This document shows positions 44,437 to 55,006 of a stretch of DNA of 64,000 nt, piece after piece; the first letter of the stretch is position 1; every line of letters starts with the position of its first letter. Below the pieces are notes generated by a model. That model saw nothing but the letters and a program-made list of their open reading frames with translations. It had not been told where the DNA came from and ran no database searches. The stretch lies in the NCBI GenBank assembly GCA_034509925.1, contig CM067531.1, forward strand, positions 5,426,001-5,490,000, given 5' to 3'. The DNA comes from Hirudinaria manillensis (Eukaryota; Annelida; Clitellata; Hirudinida; Hirudinidae). The position numbers and the translations under genes are program-made.

Positions 44437-44968
44437 CTTTGAAATGCATTAATAACAGAGTTATCAAACAAATTTTAAATTACAGCAACAATAACTTTGA
44501 AATTCATTTATGTCATAGATTTCGGCCTAACTAAGCTTTTGATACATTTCCAGTAAATGTAGCAGGCATTAAGTAAGAGTTTTTGAAGAAAAATAATATC
44601 GAGTTATTTGAATTTCAATGAAGGGATGCGATCTATTTTAAGTCTCAAATTAATATATTGAGACGGTTTTCTGGGCCCATTTTCAGATATGTTGTGTATT
44701 AATCATATATCTCTCTAATACCAAACTTTCGGCTCCCAATTTGTTGTGGTTTTAGAGTAAATTGGAAATAACAAATCACAACTTTTGAGAATCGAGTTCG
44801 GCGATCAAGTCCAGTGACTCGGATTTGCGCCCTATAGGCTCTTTTTCTCAATTACGAAAATTAGAAAAAAATTAAATTCAAAATAATTTAGGCAATAGGT
44901 TAATAATAAGAAATATGAATGATAAAGCCGAAGTTGGGACTTCTAAAGTGAATAGTTTTTCTTATGTG
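44437..44968. repeat. ~530-bp dispersed repeat, left inverted copy
   Basis: Closely matches the reverse complement of about 62255-62790 over its whole length by eye. Shared landmarks are GCATTAATAAC..GAGTTATCAAAC, the GGGCCCATTTTCAGATATGTTG block and the GATAAAGCCGAAGTT block. A more diverged third copy lies at about 54390-54860. The Gypsy element inserted about 50 bp outside its left end. It overlaps the last codons of the Ulp1-PHD gene. Confidence 0.85.
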
Positions 44969-47900
44969 AACAAGACCAAAAAATGGCCGGTTTTGACGAC
45001 TAAATCTGGAACTTGCTGGCAGTACTGGAGGTACCACCGTTCACAGAGCTCACATTCTACCATGGTTTCGTGATCTTCTTTGGCATCTCGAATCCAGTTT
45101 AAGTTGCAGTCACACCACAACTCGACAAAGATGAACCCATAGTTTGGACGATCCTTTAGATTTTAGGACACATTAGTTTAAATGAGCTTGATTGAATCAA
45201 GTGTACTGCTATCATAATTGTTACCTTCATTCTCATGAACGGTATGTCTATCTTCTCTTCCTTGAAGGACCTCACTATGACCTTCCTCAGATCTTCCTGG
45301 ATGTAACTGCAGCCTCTAGGGTCGAAACCTAAACACAATGAATATGTGTAGGCAATGGCCATAGGGCCGCAGTCATCACACCCAGTTTGATGCTGAACCA
45401 TCCTCCGGATAATTTTGAGTTCCTTGCCCCGAATACAATTTCTAGCCATATAGGCTATGGACCTTTGAGCTTGTTCGTTGATAGCAAAATTTAAGCTATC
45501 AAACAAACACACCTCGTCTGGTCCGCAATTGATATTCGAGATGGTGACCCAATGTGCACTAACATTCAAAATTTGAACAAATTCACCCGAAGGAGGTTCA
45601 GCGTTGAAGTTATGAGGAAGCGGTGTCAGCAATACTGCGCTTTTGACGTCGGTATCATAGAGGCTGCAAATAAAATTGAAATTACGTGATTGTATAACCA
45701 TGTAAAATAAATCCTTTTACCCTCCAATTGTTGGAAAATTATTTTTAAGCAGCATTTGTGCCAAGTTGATGTGCTGCGAGGAAAACCATGCCTTCTCTAG
45801 TAATATGTCGAATTCCGATGGAATCTGCAAAGGAAACGCTGTTTTACATGATTTGTCATTATTTGAAACGTACCTTTCATCATCAATAACGATGATGTGG
45901 TCTTCAACGGATTTGTCTTTTGCTTGTTCCTTCTTCGTGAATCCTCCTCTCTCAAATAAGTAGATGTCCTCATTGAACTTTAAAATAAAAGTCGTGATTA
46001 ATGGCTCTCTTGTAATTCAGTGAATTGAGTACCTTCTCTGCAGACTTGACGGGATATTTAGGTCCGCAATTGATATTCGAGATGGTGACCCAATGTGCAC
46101 TAACATTCAAAATTTGAACAAATTCACCCGAAGGAGGTTCAGCGTTGAAGTTATGAGGAAGCGGTGTCAGCAATACTGCGCTTATGACGTCGGTATCATA
46201 GAGGCTGCAAATAAAATTGAAATTACGTGATTGTATAACCATGTAAAATAAATCCTTTTACCCTCCAATTGTTGGAAAATTATTTTTAAGCAGCATTTGT
46301 GCCAAGTTGATGTGCTGCGAGGAAAACCATGCCTTCTCTAGTAATATGTCGAATTCCGATGGAATCTGCAAAGGAAACGCTGTTTTACATGATTTGTCAT
46401 TATTTGAAACGTACCTTTCATCATCAATAACGATGATGTGGTCTTCAACGGATTTGTCTTTTGCTTGTTCCTTCTTCGTGAATCCTCCTCTGTCAAATAA
46501 GTAGATGTCCTCATTGAACTTTAAAATAAAAGTCGTGATTAATGGCTCTCTTGTAATTCAGTGAATTGAGTACCTTCTCTGCAGACTTGACGGGATATTT
46601 AGGTCCGCAATTGATATTCGAGATGGTGACCCAATGTGCACTAACATTCAAAATTTGAACAAATTCACCCGAAGGAGGTTCAGCGTTGAAGTTATGAGGA
46701 AGCGGTGTCAGCAATACTGCGCTTATGACGTCGGTATCATAGAGGCTGGAAATAAAATTGAAATTACTTGATTGTATAACCATGTAAAATAAATCCTTTT
46801 ACCCTCCAATTGTTGGAAATTTATTTTTAAGCAGCATTTGTGCCAAGTTGATGTGCTGCGATGAAAACCATGCCTTCTCTAGTAATATGTCGAATTCCGA
46901 TGGAATCTGCAAAGGAAACGCTGTTTTACATGATTTGTCATTATTTGAAACGTACCTTTCATCATCAATAACGATGATGTGGTCTTCAACGGATTTGTCT
47001 TTTGCTTGTTCCTTCTTCGTGAATCCTCCGCTCTCAAATAAGTAGATGTCCTCATTGAACTTTAAAATAAAAGTCGTGATTAATGGCTCTCTTGTAATTC
47101 AGTGAATTGAGTGCCTTCTCTGCAGACTTGACGGGACATTTAGGTCCGCAATTGATATTCGAGATGGTGACCCAATGTGCACTAACATTCAAAATTTGAA
47201 CAAATTCACCCGAAGGAGGTTCAGCGTTGAAGTTATGAGGAAGCGGTGTCAGCAATACTGCGCTTATGACGTCGGTATCATAGAGGCTGGAAATAAAATT
47301 GAAATTACTTGATTGTATAACCATGTAAAATAAATCCTTTTACCCTCCAATTGTTGGAAAATTATTTTTAAGCAGCATTTGTGCCAAGTTGATGTGCTGC
47401 GAGGAAAACCATGCCTTCTCTAGTAATATGTCGAATTCCGATGGAATCTGCAAAGGAAACGCTGTTTTACATGATTTGTCATTATTTGAAACGTACCTTT
47501 CATCATCAATAACGATGATGTGGTCTTCAACGGATTTGTCTTTTGCTTGTTCCTTCTTCGTGAATCCTCCTCTGTCAAATAAGTAGATGTCCTCATTGAA
47601 CTTTAAAATAAAAGTCGTGATTAATGGCTCTCTTGTAATTCAGTGAATTGAGTACCTTCTCTGCAGACTTGACGGGACATTTAGGTCCGCAATTGATATT
47701 CGAGATGGTGACCCAATGTGCACTAACATTCAAAATTTGAACAAATTCACCCGAAGGAGGTTCAGCGTTGAAGTTATGAGGAAGCGGTGTCAGCAATACT
47801 GCGCTTATGACGTCGGTATCATAGAGGCTGGAAATAAAATTGAAATTACTTGATTGTATAACCATGTAAAATAAATCCTTTTACCCTCCAATTGTTGGAA

Positions 47901-50900
47901 ATTTATTTTTAAGCAGCATTTGTGCCAAGTTGATGTGCTGCGATGAAAACCATGCCTTCTCTAGTAATATGTCGAATTCCGATGGAATCTGCAAAGGAAA
48001 CACTGTTTTACATGATTTGTCATTATTTGAAACGTACCTTTCATCATCAATAACGATGATGTGGTCTTCAACGGATTTGTCTTTTGCTTGTTCCTTCTTC
48101 GTGAATCCTCCGCTCTCAAATAAGTAGATGTCCTCATTGAACTTTAAATAAAAGTCGTGATTAATGGCTCTCTTGTAATTCAGTGAATTGAGTACCTTCT
48201 CTGCAGACTTGACGGGACATTTAGGTCCGCAATTGATATTCGAGATGGTGACCCAATGTGCACTAACATTCAAAATTTGAACAAATTCACCCGAAGGAGG
48301 TTCAGCGTTGAAGTTATGAGGAAGCGGTGTCAGCAATACTGCGCTTATGACGTCGGTATCATAGAGGCTGGAAATAAAATTGAAATTACTTGATTGTATA
48401 ACCATGTAAAATAAATCCTTTTACCCTCCAATTGTTGGAAATTTATTTTTAAGCAGCATTTGTGCCAAGTTGATGTGCTGCGAGGAAAACCATGCCTTCT
48501 CTAGTAATATGTCGAATTCCGATGGAATCTGCAAAGGAAACGCTGTTTTACATGATTTGTCATTATTTGAAACGTACCTTTCATCATCAATAACGATGAT
48601 GTGGTCTTCAACGGATTTGTCTTTTGCTTGTTCCTTCTTCGTGAATCCTCCTCTCTCAAATAAGTAGATGTCCTCATTGAACTTTAAAATAAAAGTCGTG
48701 ATTAATGGCTCTCTTGTAATTCAGTGAATTGAGTGCCTTCTCTGCAGACTTGACGGGACATTTAGGTCCGCAATTGATATTCGAGATGGTGACCCAATGT
48801 GCACTAACATTCAAAATTTGAACAAATTCACCCGAAGGAGGTTCAGCGTTGAAGTTATGAGGAAGCGGTGTCAGCAATACTGCGCTTATGACGTCGGTAT
48901 CATAGAGGCTGGAAATAAAATTGAAATTACTTGATTGTATAACCATGTAAAATAAATCCTTTTACCCTCCAATTGTTGGAAATTATTTTTAAGCAGCATT
49001 TGTGCCAAGTTGATGTGCTGCGAGGAAAACCATGCCTTCTCTAGTAATATGTCGAATTCCGATGGAATCTGCAAAGGAAACGCTGTTTTACATGATTTGT
49101 CATTATTTGAAACGTACCTTTCATCATCAATAACGATGATGTGGTCTTCAACGGATTTGTCTTTTGCTTGTTCCTTCTTCGTGAATCCTCCTCTCTCAAA
49201 TAAGTAGATGTCCTCATTGAACTTTAAAATAAAAGTCGTGATTAATGGCTCTCTTGTAATTCAGTGAATTGAGTACCTTCTCTGCAGACTTGACGGGACA
49301 TTTAGGTCCGCAATTGATATTCGAGATGGTGACCCAATGTGCACTAACATTCAAAATTTGAACAAATTCACCCGAAGGAGGTTCAGCGTTGAAGTTATGA
49401 GGAAGCGGTGTCAGCAATACTGCGCTTATGACGTCGGTATCATAGAGGCTGGAAATAAAATTGAAATTACTTGATTGTATAACCATGTAAAATAAATCCT
49501 TTTACCCTCCAATTGTTGGAAATTTATTTTTAAGCAGCATTTGTGCCAAGTTGATGTGCTGCGATGAAAACCATGCCTTCTCTAGTAATATGTCGAATTC
49601 CGATGGAATCTGCAAAGGAAACACTGTTTTACATGATTTGTCATTATTTGAAACGTACCTTTCATCATCAATAACGATGATGTGGTCTTCAACGGATTTG
49701 TCTTTTGCTTGTTCCTTCTTCGTGAATCCTCCGCTCTCAAATAAGTAGATGTCCTCATTGAACTTTAAATAAAAGTCGTGATTAATGGCTCTCTTGTAAT
49801 TCAGTGAATTGAGTACCTTCTCTGCAGACTTGACGGGACATTTAGGTCCGCAATTGATATTCGAGATGGTGACCCAATGTGCACTAACATTCAAAATTTG
49901 AACAAATTCACCCGAAGGAGGTTCAGCGTTGAAGTTATGAGGAAGCGGTGTCAGCAATACTGCGCTTATGACGTCGGTATCATAGAGGCTGGAAATAAAA
50001 TTGAAATTACTTGATTGTATAACCATGTAAAATAAATCCTTTTACCCTCCAATTGTTGGAAATTTATTTTTAAGCAGCATTTGTGCCAAGTTGATGTGCT
50101 GCGAGGAAAACCATGCCTTCTCTAGTAATATGTCGAATTCCGATGGAATCTGCAAAGGAAACGCTGTTTTACATGATTTGTCATTATTTGAAACGTACCT
50201 TTCATCATCAATAACGATGATGTGGTCTTCAACGGATTTGTCTTTTGCTTGTTCCTTCTTCGTGAATCCTCCTCTCTCAAATAAGTAGATGTCCTCATTG
50301 AACTTTAAAATAAAAGTCGTGATTAATGGCTCTCTTGTAATTCAGTGAATTGAGTGCCTTCTCTGCAGACTTGACGGGACATTTAGGTCCGCAATTGATA
50401 TTCGAGATGGTGACCCAATGTGCACTAACATTCAAAATTTGAACAAATTCACCCGAAGGAGGTTCAGCGTTGAAGTTATGAGGAAGCGGTGTCAGCAATA
50501 CTGCGCTTATGACGTCGGTATCATAGAGGCTGGAAATAAAATTGAAATTACTTGATTGTATAACCATGTAAAATAAATCCTTTTACCCTCCAATTGTTGG
50601 AAATTTATTTTTAAGCAGCATTTGTGCCAAGTTGATGTGCTGCGATGAAAACCATGCCTTCTCTAGTAATATGTCGAATTCCGATGGAATCTGCAAAGGA
50701 AACGCTGTTTTACATGATTTGTCATTATTTGAAACGTACCTTTCATCATCAATAACGATGATGTGGTCTTCAACGGATTTGTCTTTTGCTTGTTCCTTCT
50801 TCGTGAATCCTCCTCTCTCAAATAAGTAGATGTCCTCATTGAACTTTAAATAAAAGTCGTGATTAATGGCTCTCTTGTAATTCAGTGAATTGAGTGCCTT

Positions 50901-52333
50901 CTCTGCAGACTTGACGGGACATTTAGGTCCGCAATTGATATTCGAGATGGTGACCCAATGTGCACTAACATTCAAAATTTGAACAAATTCACCCGAAGGA
51001 GGTTCAGCGTTGAAGTTATGAGGAAGCGGTGTCAGCAATACTGCGCTTATGACGTCGGTATCATAGAGGCTGGAAATAAAATTGAAATTACTTGATTGTA
51101 TAACCATGTAAAATAAATCCTTTTACCCTCCAATTGTTGGAAATTTATTTTTAAGCAGCATTTGTGCCAAGTTGATGTGCTGCGATGAAAACCATGCCTT
51201 CTCTAGTAATATGTCGAATTCCGATGGAATCTGCAAAGGAAACGCTGTTTTACATGATTTGTCATTATTTGAAACGTACCTTTCATCATCAATAACGATG
51301 ATGTGGTCTTCAACGGATTTGTCTTTTGCTTGTTCCTTCTTCGTGAATCCTCCTCTCTCAAATAAGTAGATGTCCTCATTGAACTTTAAAATAAAAGTCG
51401 TGATTAATGGCTCTCTTGTAATTCAGTGAATTGAGTGCCTTCTCTGCAGACTTGACGGGACATTTAGGTCCGCAATTGATATTCGAGATGGTGACCCAAT
51501 GTGCACTAACATTCAAAATTTGAACAAATTCACCCGAAGGAGGTTCAGCGTTGAAGTTATGAGGAAGCGGTGTCAGCAATACTGCGCTTTTGACGTCGGT
51601 ATCATAGAGGCTGCAAATAAAATTGAAATTACGTGATTGTATAACCATGTAAAATAAATCCTTTTACCCTCCAATTGTTGGAAAATTATTTTTAAGCAGC
51701 ATTTGTGCCAAGTTGATGTGCTGCGAGGAAAACCATGCCTTCTCTAGTAATATGTCGAATTCCGATGGAATCTGCAAAGGAAACGCTGTTTTACATGATT
51801 TGTCATTATTTGAAACGTACCTTTCATCATCAATAACGATGATGTGGTCTTCAACGGATTTGTCTTTTGCTTGTTCCTTCTTCGTGAATCCTCCTCTCTC
51901 AAATAAGTAGATGTCCTCATTGAACTTTAAAATAAAAGTCGTGATTAATGGCTCTCTTGTAATTCAGTGAATTGAGTACCTTCTCTGCAGACTTGACGGG
52001 ATATTTAGGTTCCACGCTGTAGATACCTAAACATTTATTAACGGACTTGCTTCGTTTTCTCTTTCTCCACTGCTCGACGTCGTACCATATGTGCCTTTCC
52101 ATCCTGTCATTATTTATGCATTGGAAGAGTGAATTGACTTGAACTGAACTGCTGCGTTTCGAGTTCGATTTTGACTCAACACGCTGCAGAAGGGTCCATG
52201 TTGTTTTTAGCATCGTGAACAAAATGGGTGGATTTGCAAGAAAATGTAAACGACGAAAATTGTAGAGGATAGTTTCATGATTTGTTTGATAGCCTCGAAG
52301 GTGGTTTTTTGAATAACTCGTTGGGTAGACCAA
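44962..52333 (-). CDS. Ulp1/SENP-type (C48) cysteine protease with C-terminal PHD-like finger; 12-fold internal exon array
   Basis: Reverse strand. An upstream exon (~52333-52008; start uncertain) ends ...YSVEP and runs into 12 tandem units (45520-52008). The terminal part is ...HWVTISNINCGP then DEVCLFDSLN, RMVQHQTGCDDCGPMAIAY up to MRMK at 45225, donor GTAACA. The last exon 45153-44962 encodes DRPNYGFIFVELWCDC...MVECELCERWYLQYC, stop at 44962. The C48 catalytic set is visible: His (HW), Asp (FDSLN), Gln (VQHQ) and Cys (GCDDCG). Such enzymes cut ubiquitin-like conjugates; many invertebrate copies belong to DNA transposons. The PHD-like finger has CxC and CxxC pairs but Leu where the ligand His is expected. 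Whether this is a host gene or transposon cargo is open; its position between inverted repeats favours a transposon. Confidence 0.8.
45520..52008 (-). repeat. Tandem array of 12 intragenic 540/541-bp units
   Basis: The marker GGTCCGCAATTG starts at 45520, 46061, 46602, 47143, 47684, 48224, 48765, 49305, 49845, 50386, 50926 and 51467; the array ends near 52008. Eight units are 541 bp and four are 540 bp. Each unit holds an intron of 55 bp (54 in three copies) and one of 57 bp, leaving 429 exonic bases (143 codons) in frame. One unit (48765-49305) has lost a base in an exon near 48980. Unit identity is very high. Blocks of three units (47143-48765 and 48765-50386) look like a higher-order duplication. 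Confidence 0.95.
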
Positions 52334-54170
52334 ATTCTTTTATTTGGATCTGATATATATACACAACCGAAATGGAACCATTCGATACAGCTGCCGCACT
52401 CGTTGCAGCTATCTGGAGAGGTGGGAACTCGACATAGTGTTTTTTTGGCAGTTTGGGCATATCCGAATGTTCATTTTTTGTGCTGTGCTACTGCAGGCAG
52501 AGGGCTCTGCCAAGCCTGCTGTGGCAAGGTTACCTTCAAAATGTCTAGAACAACCACTTCATTCATGAGAGATGTGGGTGAATTTTCTACCTTCATCTTG
52601 AAGTCTTACGGTTCAATGGGCCTTTTAGGCCATATGTCTTCGGTACTTCTTCTTTCCCTTACTAACATACATCCCAGAAGCACCAAAATTATCAAATCGT
52701 GCTTATTAAAATATTTTCTAATGTAAATGTAAAACATATTTGTAAATATATAAATTTTTATCAGAGATGGTAGTAATAAGTTCTATAAATTAATTCCATG
52801 GTAACATGTTAAATCTAAAAGCATGACCAATGTAAAGATAAGGAATTATTAAACTGACCTGTTAGCCACTGCCTTCATGATGTGACTAGAGTGTATTCCA
52901 TGAAGTGTGTTCACAGAAATTTTCGCATTCTCTATTAGTCATTACTTTATATGACTTCAAGATATCTTGAAAGAGTAAATTTATTAAATTCGAGGGTGCA
53001 TTTATCAGTGTATATGAAGTCGGTGACAACTACGGGAGGAAATAACATAAGCAGAAAGTTGTCTTGATGAAGCAAGAAATCTTGATAATTCTCCACAAAT
53101 AACTTTACTTGCATTATCGGTTGTGACAAAGTTGCACGCTGAAACATTACATCCATTCAACACAGTACTGTATAAACATATGGGTTTCTGCCACTCGAAT
53201 CTCTTAATTATACCTCCTTCTAAGCTTCTGGTTTGGTTGAAATATACAATCGAATGATCTTCAAGTTGATTGAAGATAAACCTCATGAATGGTGTAAATT
53301 ATTACCTTGCATTCTATGAAGTCTTAGAGGAAAACCCTCTTTGGCTATCTATGTTAGTCCCACTATATTAGTTTTTGGCACATATCCATGAGGTTGGTTG
53401 GCCATTCTTCAAGTCATGGGTAGGTGTGCATGAAAATTCATTTCATTTGGGTGAAAATAATAAGATGTGTCTGAAGACTCTATGAGAGAATTTAAGGGTA
53501 ACACTTCAGTATGCAGAAATAGTGGATGACGTAGAGCAGGAGAGATATACTCATCAGCTTAACCCTTGAAGTACAAAACATAAGTATGAATTAGGGGACT
53601 TAGATGTTTATGGTAGGGATAGTCATATACTAATGGTGTATTAGAGATGTTCAACATTTAGAGCCTGAATGGAGGAGATTTGGGAAGTGTTCCACTGTTT
53701 GTTCAAGTCCTTTGTAGCCCATTCATGGGTTTCATTGCACTGAACAGTTTGTTGCCAATTTTTCTGTATATTCAATGAGTTTGGAAGAACTTTATTGTTT
53801 GCAAAAGTTCTTTAGGGTGATTATTATAACTGGTTTTGTTCTTGGGCTTGGGAAGATTGTTTTTTTACAAGGTCAGATTACCTTATTATGGCATTTTGTT
53901 GTTTCTGGTAGTGATCGACTGGGACCCCGGACCGGCTGAACCCCGGCGTTTTTTACCACCGGGGTCCTGGCCCCTGTCCTGGCTTTTTAACATTCCCCGG
54001 TCCCGGCTTAAATTCAACCAGGGTTTAGCCGGGGGTAAACAAAAGTCGAATTTTTAGCTTTGTCAACTTAAATAAAATTTATTCATCATCCCACGAATCA
54101 TAAATTATGTCGTTCGGAGAGTTAAAGTCCTCAGGTACAGCCGGCAAATTAGTGGAGTACGATAGAGCTC

Positions 54171-54207
<37 letters not shown>

Positions 54208-54900
54208 CTTGAATCAAATAACGCATGTTAAACCTGGTGACATTCTACGTGCACTCAGTCCGGCAAAGCGACGAATTTTCAAGAAATAATTTTTACATAA
54301 TAAGATGCTTCACAAAAAGTTACCTATTTTAAACATAAAATATATGACTAAGTAATTTTGAAATTTAAATGATCTCTCGCGATTTGTTTTCTTAACTTTC
54401 GCGCCAAATATACATTTTCGGGATTATAAGGAAACCTATTCACTTTACAGGATCCATCTCCGAGTTCCCCACTCCTAATGCTTATTATTAACCTATTATT
54501 TAGTTTTAAATTTAATTATTTTTTGATTTTCAAAATTGAGAAAAAAGAGCCTATGGGTTAATAACGAGTGCAACTCGACTTGTTGGCCGAACTCGATTCG
54601 CAAAAATGGAGTTCGGTGAGCAATTTCAAATTTACGTCGAAACTACATCAAATTTAAAACCGAAAAAAACGTTAATGAAAAGATACATGTCTAGGCTTCA
54701 ACATGTATAAAAATGAACTCTAAACTCTAACGAGAAATATTAATTTTCGGCCTTAAATGAACTGCGTCGCTTAATTTAATTCAGAAAACTCGCTATTATT
54801 TTAGTCTTTTCGGCCAAATACTCCCATTTAATGTTTGTTAAGTACTTTGAAAAATATTTTAAAAGCTTATTTGCACCAAGATAATTGACATATGTGAATT
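52334..54900. other. No confident gene; possible upstream exons of the Ulp1-PHD gene
   Basis: A reverse-strand frame at 53286-53005 (93 codons, start MRFIFNQLEDHSIVYFNQTR) may be an upstream exon of the protease gene or transposon remnant; no family recognised. A GC-rich 120-bp island lies at 53915-54040, an AAT run at 54172-54204 and a diverged copy of the 530-bp repeat at 54390-54860. The + strand frame at 54107-54289 is not recognised. Confidence 0.4.
54390..54860. repeat. Diverged third copy of the ~530-bp dispersed repeat
   Basis: Same orientation as the copy at 62255-62790. Shared landmarks: TTTCGGGATTATAAG followed by CTATTCACTTTA, CTTATTATTAAC, AATTGAGAAAAAAGAGCCTAT, GAACTCGATTC, and TTCAGAAAACTCG(C/A)TATTATTTTAGTCTTT. 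Many substitutions and gaps. Confidence 0.6.
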
Positions 54901-55006
54901 TCAAAATGGTTAGAATGATAATTGAATTGAATTGAATTGAAAAAAAATCAGCACGGGCCAACGGCCCCTCGCCGAAACCAAAAACAAAAACCAGTGCACC
55001 GACCCC

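Noticed and set aside
45766..51910. Series of 65-codon + strand frames repeating every ~540 bp
   Set aside because: They are the antisense of the protease exons in the array; the minus frame has the protease motifs and splice sites.
45520..52008. CRISPR array or satellite DNA as an explanation of the regular repeat
   Set aside because: Unit is ~540 bp, contains introns and protein-coding exons continuous with unique exons at both ends, and lies in a eukaryotic genome.
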